A stretch of DNA of 64,000 nt. It comes from an uncultured Clostridia bacterium (GTDB lineage Bacteria > Bacillota_A > Clostridia > TANB77 > CAG-508). The stretch covers positions 1 through 64,000 of the forward strand of contig CALXZR010000124.1 of assembly GCA_944393295.1 (NCBI GenBank), in the 5' to 3' direction. Positions within the stretch are counted from its first letter, which is position 1. Each line of letters starts with the position of its first letter. The notes under the pieces were generated by a model. That model did no database searches, was not told where the DNA came from, and saw nothing but the letters and a program-made list of their open reading frames with translations. Of this stretch, positions 37,220 to 45,840 are shown one piece after another. A program made the translations under genes and the position numbers.

Positions 37220-37609
37220 ATGAAAATAGACTATAAGAAAATAACTATTGAAGATATAGTGAATTTAAATAAAACAAATTATATATCAGAAATTGTATTT
37301 GATGCTGATAGTAAAAGTATGATTATTCAAGAAAATCAACTTAATAAAATAAAAAATGTAGTATCAAAATTTTGTGATAGTATACAACAAATAATAAACT
37401 GTATAGTAGAAACAATGCAAAAAATTTGTTCTGCATTTAATAAATTTTATAATATATTATTTAGTTATATTAAAAATAGAAAAATAACAAAAAGAAAATT
37501 TATAAAATTATTACAAGCAAATGGATTTCAAAGAAATGAAATTAATCAAATTATCAAAAACAATAAAGAACCATATACATATTTTAGATTATTAAAAATA
37601 ATATATTGA
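37220..37609 (+). CDS. Phage protein of unknown function
   Basis: 129 residues, with AAGAGGT upstream. Residues about 45-90 are helical and hydrophobic (VVSKFCDSIQQIINCIVETMQKICSAFNKFYNILFSY), and the C-terminal 35 residues (KRKFIKLLQANGFQRNEINQIIKNN) look like a short DNA-binding helical hairpin found in several clostridial phage proteins. Not assignable. Confidence 0.6.
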   Translation: MKIDYKKITIEDIVNLNKTNYISEIVFDADSKSMIIQENQLNKIKNVVSKFCDSIQQIINCIVETMQKICSAFNKFYNILFSYIKNRKITKRKFIKLLQANGFQRNEINQIIKNNKEPYTYFRLLKIIY

Positions 37610-37629
37610 TTTTTTAGGAGGTACATAGG

Positions 37630-38211
37630 ATGAGTGAGAGAAAAGTTAATATAGATGAAGATGTATTAAAAGTTATTCAAGAAAGTGTTACTGCTGGTGT
37701 AAATGAAGGAATAAGAATAGGAATGAAAGAAATTGAAAATATAAAATTTGAAAGAATAAAAAATAAAACAGATACAAGAAGACATAATACAGAAATGCTC
37801 TTAAAAAATTATAATAATTTTAAAAAACATTTTGAAGATTCAATTTATTCTTCAGAACAGCTGAGTGAAGATGAAGAAATAGATTTTAGTAAATTTGATT
37901 TTGACGAACCAATGAAAGAAAGCTATATAAAAGCAATTATAAAAAGTAAGACAAGAACAGAAATTATATTAAAACAAATAGATACCTTTTTAGAATATTT
38001 TAATATAAAATGTCTTACATCAAAAAGAGAGGATGTCCAAAGAAGAGGTCAAGTTATTAAATTATTATATACAAATGAAGAGACTTTAACGTTTGAAGAA
38101 GTAGCTGAAGAACTTCATATTTCAACAAAAACTGTAGATAGAGATAAAAAAGCAGCTATTAAAGAATTATCAGTTTTGTTTTTTGGAATCGACGGATTAA
38201 AAATATACTGA
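37630..38211 (+). CDS. ArpU-like late transcription regulator (sigma-70 region 4-like)
   Basis: 193 residues with RBS TAGGAGGTA. N-terminus MSERKVNIDEDVLKVIQESVTAGVNEGIRIG; helical middle; C-terminal HTH resembling sigma region 4: LTFEEVAEELHISTKTVDRDKKAAIKEL. This family (ArpU/RinA-like) sits at the end of early genes just before the packaging module in Firmicute prophages and activates late transcription. Its position directly before the 11-bp repeats, HNH and terminase fits. Confidence 0.82.
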   Translation: MSERKVNIDEDVLKVIQESVTAGVNEGIRIGMKEIENIKFERIKNKTDTRRHNTEMLLKNYNNFKKHFEDSIYSSEQLSEDEEIDFSKFDFDEPMKESYIKAIIKSKTRTEIILKQIDTFLEYFNIKCLTSKREDVQRRGQVIKLLYTNEETLTFEEVAEELHISTKTVDRDKKAAIKELSVLFFGIDGLKIY

Positions 38212-38244
38212 GTCTAAAAGGTGTCTAAAAGATGTCCTTGAAAG
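38212..38244 (+). repeat. 11-bp direct repeats after the late regulator
   Basis: GTCTAAAAGGT (38212-38222), GTCTAAAAGAT (38223-38233) and a weaker third copy GTCCTTGAAAG (38234-38244), in direct tandem at one helical turn spacing. Candidate binding sites of the late regulator upstream of the packaging genes. Confidence 0.55.
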
Positions 38245-38316
38245 TACAATTGAAAAGATTTAGAATAATATTGTGCAGAAATGGTTCTTCTATAATTTGC
38301 CATCCTAAGTTTTAAT

Positions 38317-38350
38317 AAAAAGCTTATCAATAATTGATAGGCTTTTTTAT
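38317..38350 (+). terminator. Intrinsic terminator between early and late regions
   Basis: AAAAAGCTTATCAA (38317-38330) pairs with TTGATAGGCTTTTT (38334-38347) with a wobble, then T-rich. Ends the early transcript ahead of the packaging genes. Confidence 0.82.
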
Positions 38351-38381
38351 TTTTAAAATCTTATTTAAAGGAGATAGTAAA

Positions 38382-38612
38382 ATGATAAAAACTATAAAAA
38401 AACAGATAGATTATATTGAATTCAAAGAAGTAATCTGTGATAAGTGCGGAAAGAAAATGTTTGAAACAGGAGCTATTAATCCAACACAGCCTCCAAAAAT
38501 ACAATATCAGTGTAAAAATTGTAATAGATTAGAATACTATGATGTTGCTGATGTAGAAACAAGAACTGTTTTTAAAAATACAAAAAATAATAAGAATGTA
38601 AAAAGAAAATAA
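38382..38612 (+). CDS. Small zinc-ribbon phage protein
   Basis: 76 residues, start 38382 set by AAAGGAG; an upstream in-frame ATG lies in the terminator. Two CxxC pairs (VICDKCGKKMF and YQCKNCNRLEYY) form a zinc ribbon. Its stop overlaps the HNH gene start by one base. Probably assists packaging or DNA processing, but this is only from position. Confidence 0.7.
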   Translation: MIKTIKKQIDYIEFKEVICDKCGKKMFETGAINPTQPPKIQYQCKNCNRLEYYDVADVETRTVFKNTKNNKNVKRK

Positions 38613-39034
38613 TGAGCTTATTAAAATTATGTGCAAAATGTCAAGCAGTAATAATAGCACCAGCAAGATATTGTAATAAATGTGAAAAAATTGTTGAAGA
38701 ACAGATTCTGGAACGAAAAAAGAATTGGAACAGAAATTATAATAAAAGCAGAGATAAAAAGTATGTGAATTTTTACAATAGTAACGAATGGAAAGCTTTA
38801 AGAGAAAAATATTTACAAGATCATGAGTACAAATGTGAAAAATGCAAAGAGAAGAAAAAGAAAAACTGCAGATATATAGAAAAAATTGCTACAGAAGCTC
38901 ATCATAAAGAACCGATTCAAACAGAAGAAGGTTGGAAAAAGAGATTTGAATATCAAGGATTGGAAGCTTTATGTCACGATTGCCATGATGAAGAACATCA
39001 TAGATTTCAAAAGAGAAAGAAGGATTTGAGATGA
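38612..39034 (+). CDS. HNH endonuclease next to terminase
   Basis: 140 residues. N-terminal zinc ribbon (LCAKCQAVI...RYCNKCEK), then an HNH domain: FYNSNEWKALREKYLQ, YKCEKCKEK, catalytic EAHHKEPI and ALCHDCHDEEHHR. HNH proteins beside the small terminase are needed for cos cleavage in HK97-like phages. Ends with a 4-base overlap to the next gene. Confidence 0.9.
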   Translation: MSLLKLCAKCQAVIIAPARYCNKCEKIVEEQILERKKNWNRNYNKSRDKKYVNFYNSNEWKALREKYLQDHEYKCEKCKEKKKKNCRYIEKIATEAHHKEPIQTEEGWKKRFEYQGLEALCHDCHDEEHHRFQKRKKDLR

Positions 39035-39294
39035 AAGCAAAAGAATTAAAAAAATATTTTTTAAAAGCTAAATTAGAAGGTAAAGATTTAGCCATAGAAA
39101 GTACAAGCTATGGGAAAAAGAATACAGAAATTGTAATAATAAGATTTTCAAATTTAGATTATAAATTGAAGTATTATATTAATAGCTATGATGAGTTTTT
39201 AGTTAATAATAAGTGTAGATATATAAAAATTATAAATGCTTATACATTAAATTTTAATGATATAGTAAAAAGAGAAGGGAGAAAAAGAAAATGA
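39031..39294 (+). CDS. Phage protein of unknown function, paralogue of 58275-58562
   Basis: 87 residues. The pattern GKDLAIES...NTEIVIIRFSNLDYKLKYYINSYDE...IKIINAYTLNF lines up with the protein at 58275 (NDIAVEV...TTEVILTRAENLENKLAFYKKAYDE...VRIVDAWCVNF). Small alpha/beta protein; no known role. Overlaps HNH by 4 bases and the next gene by 4. Confidence 0.65.
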   Translation: MKAKELKKYFLKAKLEGKDLAIESTSYGKKNTEIVIIRFSNLDYKLKYYINSYDEFLVNNKCRYIKIINAYTLNFNDIVKREGRKRK

Positions 39295-39608
39295 AAAAAG
39301 AAGTTTTTTGTATTGAAAGTTATCGAGATATAATTTTAGACAATGAAATTATAAAAGAAAATGATAACTTATGTAAAAAATATGAAGAGAAAGGAAAAGA
39401 ACTTACTGAAGAAAGGATAAATTATTTATGCAATGTAAGACAGTTATGTAGTGTAAAAGTAATATCCGAAGAAGATAAGGCAGAAGATACAGAAGAGGAA
39501 ACAAAAGTATCTGAAGAAGATAAGACTGAGGATACAGAAGAGGAAACAGAAGTATCTGAAAAAAATAAGAAAAATACTAAAAATAAAAATCAGAAAAATA
39601 AGAAATAA
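39291..39608 (+). CDS. Phage protein with acidic 15-residue tandem repeat
   Basis: 105 residues. The N-terminal 55 residues have two Cys (VFCIE, NLCKK) and NVRQLCSVKVI. Then two copies of a 15-residue unit (SEEDKAEDTEEETKV, SEEDKTEDTEEETEV) and the start of a third, ending in a basic KNKNQKNKK tail. Similar Cys-containing small proteins (with a -QLC- motif) lie before terS in related prophages. Function unknown. Confidence 0.6.
   Translation: MKKEVFCIESYRDIILDNEIIKENDNLCKKYEEKGKELTEERINYLCNVRQLCSVKVISEEDKAEDTEEETKVSEEDKTEDTEEETEVSEKNKKNTKNKNQKNKK
39465..39560 (+). repeat. 45-bp tandem repeat
   Basis: Units begin at 39465, 39510 and 39555 (third partial), encoding the acidic SEEDK-type repeat. 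Period 45 bases, so copy change keeps the frame. Confidence 0.7.
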
Positions 39609-39750
39609 ATATAAAAATTTTAGGATACTTAACACCAGGGAGTATTAAAAAAGTATTTATATATCTAGGGATATCGGTGCACAGGGGGTTACTGTAGAAA
39701 AAACTCCCTAAATTCGTTTTCATCTGGAAAAAAATTACAAAAAAGAAATA
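39609..39750. other. Candidate cos/packaging site region
   Basis: A 142-base non-coding stretch between the HNH side and terS. It includes a locally G+C-rich block (about 39671-39716) with AGGGATATCGGTGCACAGGG and a GGGAG...CTCCC pair that stands out from A+T-rich surroundings. Cohesive-end sites of HK97-type phages lie exactly here. Exact cut positions cannot be told. Confidence 0.5.
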
Positions 39751-39762
39751 GAGGTGTATAAT

Positions 39763-40281
39763 ATGCCAGCTGGAAGACCAAGACAACCAATTGATTTTAT
39801 TATTGCTAAAGGAAAAAAACACTTGACCAAAGCAGAAATTGAAGAAAGACAAAATTCAGAAGTTAAAGTTGAGGCAACTAATGTTATAGCACCTCAATAT
39901 CTTTCTAAAAAACAAAAAAATGAGTTTTATAAGATTTCTAATATATTAATTAAATATGTTGGTATGAGCGAGTTAGATGAAGATTGTCTAGCTCGCTATT
40001 TGATTTCTAATGAAAATTTTATAAGATTTTCAAAGCAGATAAAATCTTATTTAAAAGACTTAAGTAAAAAAGAGGTAAAAAATAATTTAGAAAAAATAAG
40101 AGATATAAATCAGAAATTAGAACAGTTATATGTTTATCAAGATAGAGCTTTAAAGCAATGTAGAGCTTGTGCTAGTGATTTAGGATTATCTATTTCTTCA
40201 AGAGCAAGATTAGTAATGCCAGAACCTGCTAATAAAGAACCACCAAAGGAAAACAAGTTTGCAAGATTTAAAGAAGCTTAA
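39763..40281 (+). CDS. terS: Terminase small subunit (P27 family)
   Basis: 172 residues; start 39763 with GAGGTG six bases upstream. Opens MPAGRPRQPIDFIIAKGKKHLTKAEIEERQNSE, a classic P27-type start, followed by PQYLSKKQKNEFYKIS and a long helical region, ending GLSISSRARLVMP and a Pro/Lys-rich tail. Recognises the packaging site and feeds DNA to TerL, encoded 9 bases downstream. Confidence 0.92.
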   Translation: MPAGRPRQPIDFIIAKGKKHLTKAEIEERQNSEVKVEATNVIAPQYLSKKQKNEFYKISNILIKYVGMSELDEDCLARYLISNENFIRFSKQIKSYLKDLSKKEVKNNLEKIRDINQKLEQLYVYQDRALKQCRACASDLGLSISSRARLVMPEPANKEPPKENKFARFKEA

Positions 40282-40290
40282 AAGGTATAA

Positions 40291-42018
40291 ATGGTAGATA
40301 GAGTAACTGAATATGCTCAAAAAGTAGTTAATGGAGAAATCTTCTGTGGTAGATTGCATAGGCTTGCGTGTGAAAGACATTTAAGAGATTTAAATAGACA
40401 AAATACAGAAAAATTTCCATATCATTGGGATGCAGAAAGTTCTGAAAGGGTTCTAGAATATGCAGAGACCTTGACAATAGGAGAAGGATTTGAAAAAAAG
40501 CAAGTAAAATTAATGGGATTTCAAATTTTTGATATTGGATCGAGGTTTGGCTGGCTAAATTTTAAAAATAAAAGAAGATTTAGAAGATCATATAAAAGTG
40601 TTGCAAGACAAAATGGAAAGACTCTCGAAAATGGAATAATAGGAACTTATATAGCTGGCTTCAGTAAATACAAATATGGAAAATTATTTACGGCGGCTAC
40701 AAAGAAAAAACAAGCTAAACTAGCTTGGGATGAAATGAAAAAATTCATTGAAAGTGATGAAGATTTACAAGAATATTTTGAAGTTAAAGAGTATTGTACT
40801 TTGATAAAAGAAAAAACAACAAATTGTACAATTGAAGCACTTTCAAAAGAGTCTGGACTAGATGATGGTTCTAGAGCAATATTTGTAAGTATTGACGAAT
40901 ACCATCAACATAAAACTAATAAAGTTTATAAAGCTCTCTATAATGGTACAAAAGCTTTATTAGAAACATTAGTCTCAATTATTACAACTAGAGGAGATAA
41001 GATAAACAGTCCTTGTCATGAAATGGACACATATTGTATTAACATTTTAGAAGGAATTGCAATTGCCGAAGACTTCTTTGTTGATATTTTTTCACTAGAT
41101 CCAGGAGATGATATTTGGAATCCTATAAATTTAATAAAAGCTAATCCTTTTTTAGCTGCTAATCCAGATACATTAGAAACGCTTATAACTGATATGCAAA
41201 CTGCAAAAGATATGGGAGGCTCTGAGCTTAGAGATTTTATGGTAAAATCTCTAAATATGTGGATTAGAAATACAGAAGACCAATTTACTAGTGCAGACAA
41301 ATGGAGAGAATGTGGAACAGATTTAACTTTAGAAGATATGAGAGGGAGAGTATGTTATGCTGGACTTGATTTGTCATCTGGTGGAGATTTAACTACTTTA
41401 CATTTAGAATTTCCATTAGAAAATGATGAATTTTTCGAATATTCTCACTCTTTTATGCCATTAGGAAGACTTGAAGAACATATTGAAACAGATTTAGCTC
41501 CTTATGATGTTTGGGAAAATCAAGGTTTAATAACAACTACAGGAGGAAGTACAGAATTCAAAAATGATTATAGTTTTATTATTACTTTTTTAAAAGATTT
41601 GATAGAAAATTATGATTTAGTTTTAAAAGGAATTGGATATGATCCTCATAATGCAGATACTTTTTTAAAAGACTTGGAAATTTTTGGTGTTTCTTTACTA
41701 GAAATAAGACAATCTGCTAGATTTTTAAATGATGGAACCGAAGATATTCAACTAAATATAAAATCTAAAAAATTAAAATATGGAAAAGAAAATGAATTAC
41801 TAAGTTGGAGTGTTTTTAATGCTAAAATAGTAAAAAACTCTTTTGGAGAAAAGAAAATTGATAAGGAACCTAATTCAAAAAACAAAAGAATAGATCCAGT
41901 TGATGCTATGATTGATGCTCATATAGCTTATATGAAACTCAAAGAAGAAGAAAAGATAAATTATGAAAAACAAATGGAAGACTATTTAGAGAAAATGGGC
42001 TGGAAGAAAAGGCGGTGA
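40291..42018 (+). CDS. terL: Terminase large subunit
   Basis: 575 residues. ATPase: Walker A-like SVARQNGKTLENG, Walker B AIFVSIDEYHQH, coupling motif SIITTRG. Nuclease: acidic residues in CYAGLDLSSGGDLTTLHLEF, IGYDPHNADTFLKDL and the final RIDPVDAMIDAHI. Typical Terminase_1 layout. Packages DNA into the prohead and makes terminal cuts. Its penultimate codon (42013-42015) is CGG, the only in-frame CGG in the window not at an evident frame break; a +1 shift there would only replace the last residue by four others. Confidence 0.94.
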   Translation: MVDRVTEYAQKVVNGEIFCGRLHRLACERHLRDLNRQNTEKFPYHWDAESSERVLEYAETLTIGEGFEKKQVKLMGFQIFDIGSRFGWLNFKNKRRFRRSYKSVARQNGKTLENGIIGTYIAGFSKYKYGKLFTAATKKKQAKLAWDEMKKFIESDEDLQEYFEVKEYCTLIKEKTTNCTIEALSKESGLDDGSRAIFVSIDEYHQHKTNKVYKALYNGTKALLETLVSIITTRGDKINSPCHEMDTYCINILEGIAIAEDFFVDIFSLDPGDDIWNPINLIKANPFLAANPDTLETLITDMQTAKDMGGSELRDFMVKSLNMWIRNTEDQFTSADKWRECGTDLTLEDMRGRVCYAGLDLSSGGDLTTLHLEFPLENDEFFEYSHSFMPLGRLEEHIETDLAPYDVWENQGLITTTGGSTEFKNDYSFIITFLKDLIENYDLVLKGIGYDPHNADTFLKDLEIFGVSLLEIRQSARFLNDGTEDIQLNIKSKKLKYGKENELLSWSVFNAKIVKNSFGEKKIDKEPNSKNKRIDPVDAMIDAHIAYMKLKEEEKINYEKQMEDYLEKMGWKKRR

Positions 42019-42024
42019 TGAAAA

Positions 42025-43272
42025 ATAATTTTAAATAATATAAAAAACGGATTTTTAAAAATGAAAAGAAAAATAAACATAAAAAATCAAGAGACATCTA
42101 GAGAAATAATAACTTTAAATCAACTTATAGATTTTTTAAATTTAAATGGAGTTGATGAAAAAGAGTTATCTGAAGCAACATATTTTGCTTGTCTTAAAAT
42201 TTTAGGAGAATCAATTGGAAAATTATCTTTAAAATTAATGAAAAATAATGTAGAAAAAGGTCCTCAAGAAGCAAGAGACCATCCATTATTTAGAATAGCA
42301 AGATATAGACCAAATCCATTTATGGATGCAACGACTTTTTGGAATACAGTTGAACATATTAGAGACCATTTTGGAAATGCTTATGTTTGGATTAATGGAT
42401 ATGGAAAGAATTTAAAGTTATGGATTTTACCTAATTCTCAAGTTCAACCGTATTATAATAATAATCAAGCTATGAAGGACTTTCCAGATATATTTTATAT
42501 TTATACAGTTGGTGGAAAAAGATATATATTATCAACAGAAGAAGTTTTACATTTTAAAACATCAACAACTTTTGATGGAATTTTAGGATTAAGTGTAAGA
42601 GAAATTTTGAAAACCACAATTGTTGGAAATAATAAAGCTAAAAAAATGTTAAATAAAATGTATGATAATGGATTTACTGCAAAAGCTGTTTTACAATATA
42701 CAGGAAGTTTAAACGATGACAATGTAAAAACTTTCGTTGAAAATATTCAAAATTATGCAGAAGGAAAAATAGATGGAACTAAAGGTATTATACCAATTCC
42801 AATAGGATCTAGTTTAGAACCTTTAAATATAAAATTGGCTGATAATGAATTTTTAGAATTGAAAAAATATACAGCTTTAGAGATTGCGTCAGCGTTTGGA
42901 ATAAAGCCTAATCAAATTAATGATTATTCAAAAGCAAGCTATGCTTCAGCAGAAGCTCAACAGCTTGCTTTTTATGTTGATACTCTTTTATATATTTTAA
43001 AACATTACGAAGATGAATTAAATTTTAAACTTTTATCAGAAGAAGAAATCAAGCAAGGCTATTATTTTAAATTTAATATATCTACTTTATTAAGAGCTGA
43101 TTTAAAAACTCAGCTAGAAAGTTTGGCAAAAGGTGTTCAAAATAGTATATATACGCCGAATGAAGCAAGAGCACATTTAGACTTACCAGCAAAAGAAGGT
43201 GGAGATAAATTAATTGGTAATGGCAGTATGATTCCTGTTGATATGATGGGAGAACAGTATAAAAAGAAATAA
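42025..43272 (+). CDS. Portal protein (HK97 type), possible AUA start
   Basis: The first ATG in frame (42061, 403 residues) has no clear Shine-Dalgarno. Twelve codons upstream an ATA at 42025 lies 5 bases after AGGCGGTGAT and would add ILNNIKNGFLK-type residues common at portal N-termini. The protein has portal family features: FACLKILGESIGKLSLKLM, HPLFRIARYRPNPFMDATTFWNTV, GNAYVWING, ALEIASAFGIKPNQIND, and LRADLKTQLESLAKGVQNSIYTPNEARAHLDLPA. Forms the dodecameric DNA channel at one capsid vertex. Start is the only uncertainty. Confidence 0.9.
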   Translation: MILNNIKNGFLKMKRKINIKNQETSREIITLNQLIDFLNLNGVDEKELSEATYFACLKILGESIGKLSLKLMKNNVEKGPQEARDHPLFRIARYRPNPFMDATTFWNTVEHIRDHFGNAYVWINGYGKNLKLWILPNSQVQPYYNNNQAMKDFPDIFYIYTVGGKRYILSTEEVLHFKTSTTFDGILGLSVREILKTTIVGNNKAKKMLNKMYDNGFTAKAVLQYTGSLNDDNVKTFVENIQNYAEGKIDGTKGIIPIPIGSSLEPLNIKLADNEFLELKKYTALEIASAFGIKPNQINDYSKASYASAEAQQLAFYVDTLLYILKHYEDELNFKLLSEEEIKQGYYFKFNISTLLRADLKTQLESLAKGVQNSIYTPNEARAHLDLPAKEGGDKLIGNGSMIPVDMMGEQYKKK

Positions 43273-43291
43273 TATGAAGGGAGGTGGAAAA

Positions 43292-44071
43292 GTGAAATTT
43301 TATGATTTTAAAAATATTACTGAAAAAAGTGCTGATATTTATATTTATGGACAAATTTGTTTAGAAAAATATGTGGACTTTTGGACAGGTGAAGTAAGTA
43401 AGACAGATGTAGCCTTAATGGATTTTAAAGAGGAATTAGATAATTTAGGAGATATATCAGAATTAAATTTATATATTAATAGTCCAGGTGGAGATGTGTT
43501 TGTAACATCCGCAATGATTTCTATGCTTGAAAGACTAAAAAATAAAAACACAACAATAAATGCTTATGTGGATGGTATTGCAGCTTCAGCGGCATCATTT
43601 CTGTTAATGGTGGCTGATAATATCTATTTATATAAAAATAGTGTTGTTATGGTACATAAACCAATGTGTTCAGCTTATGGAAATGCAAATGAATTAAAAG
43701 ATGCTATTGATATGTTAGAAAAAGTGGAAAATAGTACAATGATACCAATGTATATGGCAAAGGCAAAGATAAGTGAAGAAGAGGTAAAAGATTTAATAGC
43801 AAAAGAATCTTGGCTTAGTGCTGATGAAATGAATGAGTACTTTAATGTAGAATTATTACAAACTACTAATAAAGTAGCAGCTTGCATAGATAAAGATATC
43901 TTTTCTAAATATAAAAATGTTCCAGAAAATTTTAAAGAGTTATTAAATAATATTAAAACTGTAGAAATTAATTCTTCAGAAAATGAAGAAAAAAGAAAAA
44001 AAGAAGAGTTGGTCAAAAATAAACTAAAATTGATTAGCTCTTCTTTATTTGTAAAAAAGAATAAATTTTAA
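43292..44071 (+). CDS. ClpP-type prohead protease
   Basis: 259 residues; GTG start at 43292 follows GGGAGGTGG, which lies inside a longer frame that begins 18 bases earlier. ClpP/crotonase fold with oxyanion loop INSPGGDVFVTSAM, catalytic Ser in DGIAASAASFLLM, and His in VVMVHKPMCSAYG. Processes the capsid scaffold and delta domain. Ends 19 bases before the capsid gene, in the usual portal-protease-capsid order. Confidence 0.92.
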   Translation: MKFYDFKNITEKSADIYIYGQICLEKYVDFWTGEVSKTDVALMDFKEELDNLGDISELNLYINSPGGDVFVTSAMISMLERLKNKNTTINAYVDGIAASAASFLLMVADNIYLYKNSVVMVHKPMCSAYGNANELKDAIDMLEKVENSTMIPMYMAKAKISEEEVKDLIAKESWLSADEMNEYFNVELLQTTNKVAACIDKDIFSKYKNVPENFKELLNNIKTVEINSSENEEKRKKEELVKNKLKLISSSLFVKKNKF

Positions 44072-44090
44072 AATGAAGGGGATAAAAATT

Positions 44091-45233
44091 ATGAATAAAA
44101 AAATGAGAGAAATTTATGCTAAAATTCAAAAATTAAATGATGATGCTAATGAGTGTCTAACAATTGGAGATGTTGAAAAAGCAGAAAAAATTATTGCTGA
44201 AATTGAAAATTTAGAGAGAGAATATGTTGTTGCCGAGAAATTGTTCAAGAGAGAAAAAGAACAACTAACTCCAGAAGATATAGATAATGCTTTAAAAGAG
44301 AAAAAAGCTAATGGATTTGCTGTTATGGCTAAAATGATGCAAAATAAACCATTAACTGATATCGAGAATGCAATTGTTGTAGAAGGGGAAGAAGCTACAA
44401 ATGGGACTAATTATCTAGTTCCAGAAGATGTAAGAACAGAAATTAGGGAAAAGAGAAAATCTTATAAATCAGCAAAAGGACTAGTAAATGTTATTCCAGT
44501 AACTACTTTGTCAGGTTCAACAAATTTTGAAACAAATGATGATGGTTTATTAGATAACTTTGAAGACGGTAATACAATAGGCGAGGCAAGTAATCCAACA
44601 TTTGAAAAACAACCTTGGACAATAAAATGGAAGGGAAAAATAATTTATATTTCTAATATAATATTAGGAAATGAAAAAGCAGGATTAATGGCTTACTTAG
44701 ATAAATGGTTTATTAGAAAAGCTGTTAGGACAGAAAATAAAGATATTTTTGATACATTAAAGAAAAATAAAACAGCAACAACTGTTAAAGGATTAGATGC
44801 TTTAAAAAAGCATATTACTACTCAAATAGATCCATCTTGTTTAGTAGATGGAATTATAGTTACAAATCAAACAGGTTTTGCTTTAATGGATGAAGAAAAA
44901 GATAATAATGGAAGAGGTTTATTACAAACAAATCCAATGGATGCAACTAAAAAGATGTTTCAAAGTTTAACAATTGAAGTTTTTGCTGATAAAGAATTAC
45001 CAAATATTGAAGAAGGGAAGGCACCAGTATTTGTAGGTTCTACTAAGGCAGGATGCGATTTTATGGAAAGAGAAGACTTACAATTCGCAGTGTCAGAGCA
45101 TTTTGCTTTTAATAAAAATCAAACAACATTAAGAGTAATGGAAGGTTATGATGTAGTTCAAGCAGATAAAGATGCTTATAGTTATGTATCTTTTGAAAAA
45201 AAAGCTGAAGAAACACAAATACCAACTGCTTAA
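44091..45233 (+). CDS. Major capsid protein (HK97 fold)
   Basis: 380 residues; start 44091 after GAAGGGGAT rather than an ATG inside that site. The N-terminal ~75 residues form a coiled-coil delta domain (IYAKIQKLNDDANECLTIGDVEKAEKII) removed by the protease. The rest shows the capsid family pattern: LVPEDVRTEIREKRKSYKSAKGLVNVIPVTTLSGS, KWKGKIIYISNIILGNEKAG, and a closing ...FAFNKNQTTLRVMEGYDVVQADKDAYSYVSF. Forms the icosahedral shell. Confidence 0.93.
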   Translation: MNKKMREIYAKIQKLNDDANECLTIGDVEKAEKIIAEIENLEREYVVAEKLFKREKEQLTPEDIDNALKEKKANGFAVMAKMMQNKPLTDIENAIVVEGEEATNGTNYLVPEDVRTEIREKRKSYKSAKGLVNVIPVTTLSGSTNFETNDDGLLDNFEDGNTIGEASNPTFEKQPWTIKWKGKIIYISNIILGNEKAGLMAYLDKWFIRKAVRTENKDIFDTLKKNKTATTVKGLDALKKHITTQIDPSCLVDGIIVTNQTGFALMDEEKDNNGRGLLQTNPMDATKKMFQSLTIEVFADKELPNIEEGKAPVFVGSTKAGCDFMEREDLQFAVSEHFAFNKNQTTLRVMEGYDVVQADKDAYSYVSFEKKAEETQIPTA

Positions 45234-45245
45234 AGGAGTTGAAAT

Positions 45246-45545
45246 ATGCAAAGAATTGTATCTATAGAAGAGGCTTGTGATTATATTCCTATTGATGAGC
45301 CAGATACAAAAATAATTAATAAAATTGATAGATTAATAAATACAGCTGATTTATACTTACAAGGAAGTATTGATAAAAATTATCCTAAAGATGATAGTAG
45401 AGCACAGGAATGTGCTTTACTTATCATTAGGGAATTATATCTGAATGGTTCCGGAAGTGATAGTATTACACCTAATGTACAAAAACTTGTTGATAATTTC
45501 TGTTTACAAATCAAATTGGAGATGAAAAGAAATGGCAAGGGATAA
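45246..45545 (+). CDS. Head-tail connector (gp6-like DNA packaging protein)
   Basis: 99 residues with RBS AAAGGAG. Short helical protein: ACDYIPIDEPDTKIINKIDRLINTADLYLQGSI and ALLIIRELYLNG, the pattern of HK97 gp6-like adaptor proteins that sit under the portal. Overlaps the next gene by 14 bases. Confidence 0.85.
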   Translation: MQRIVSIEEACDYIPIDEPDTKIINKIDRLINTADLYLQGSIDKNYPKDDSRAQECALLIIRELYLNGSGSDSITPNVQKLVDNFCLQIKLEMKRNGKG

Positions 45546-45840
45546 ATCTATAATTATTGAAAAACTAAATTTAGAAACAGAAGAATGGGAAACTTACTAT
45601 AAAGCTTATGCAGAAATTAATAAAACGAGTGGTAAGGAGTATGTAAATATTAAGGCTGTTATAAGTAAGAATACGCTAAATTTTGATATTATTTATAATA
45701 AAAAATTAGAAAATTTAATATTTGAATCAGAAAATTATAGAATAAAATGGAAAAATAGATTTTTTAATATCATAAATGTAGATGATTATAAAATGAGACA
45801 CATAAAGCTTTTAATTATTGGAGAAAGTGTAAATGGATAA
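45532..45840 (+). CDS. Head closure / head-tail joining protein
   Basis: 102 residues, beta-rich, with TEEWETYYKAYAEINKTSGKEYVNIKAVISKNTLNFDIIY and a KWKNRFFNIINVDDYKMRHIKLLIIGE end, matching the SPP1 gp16/HK97-type stopper fold in sequence pattern. Closes the portal channel after packaging. Overlaps the next gene by 8 bases. Confidence 0.8.
   Translation: MARDKSIIIEKLNLETEEWETYYKAYAEINKTSGKEYVNIKAVISKNTLNFDIIYNKKLENLIFESENYRIKWKNRFFNIINVDDYKMRHIKLLIIGESVNG

Noticed and set aside
39465..39560. CRISPR array
   Set aside because: The 45-bp repeats are direct, without spacers, and code for an acidic protein tract. No CRISPR-like repeat-spacer structure was seen anywhere.
42013..42015. CGG in terL as a fourth frameshift site with functional effect
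   Set aside because: It is the last sense codon; both readings give a complete terminase, so it neither supports nor contradicts the idea.
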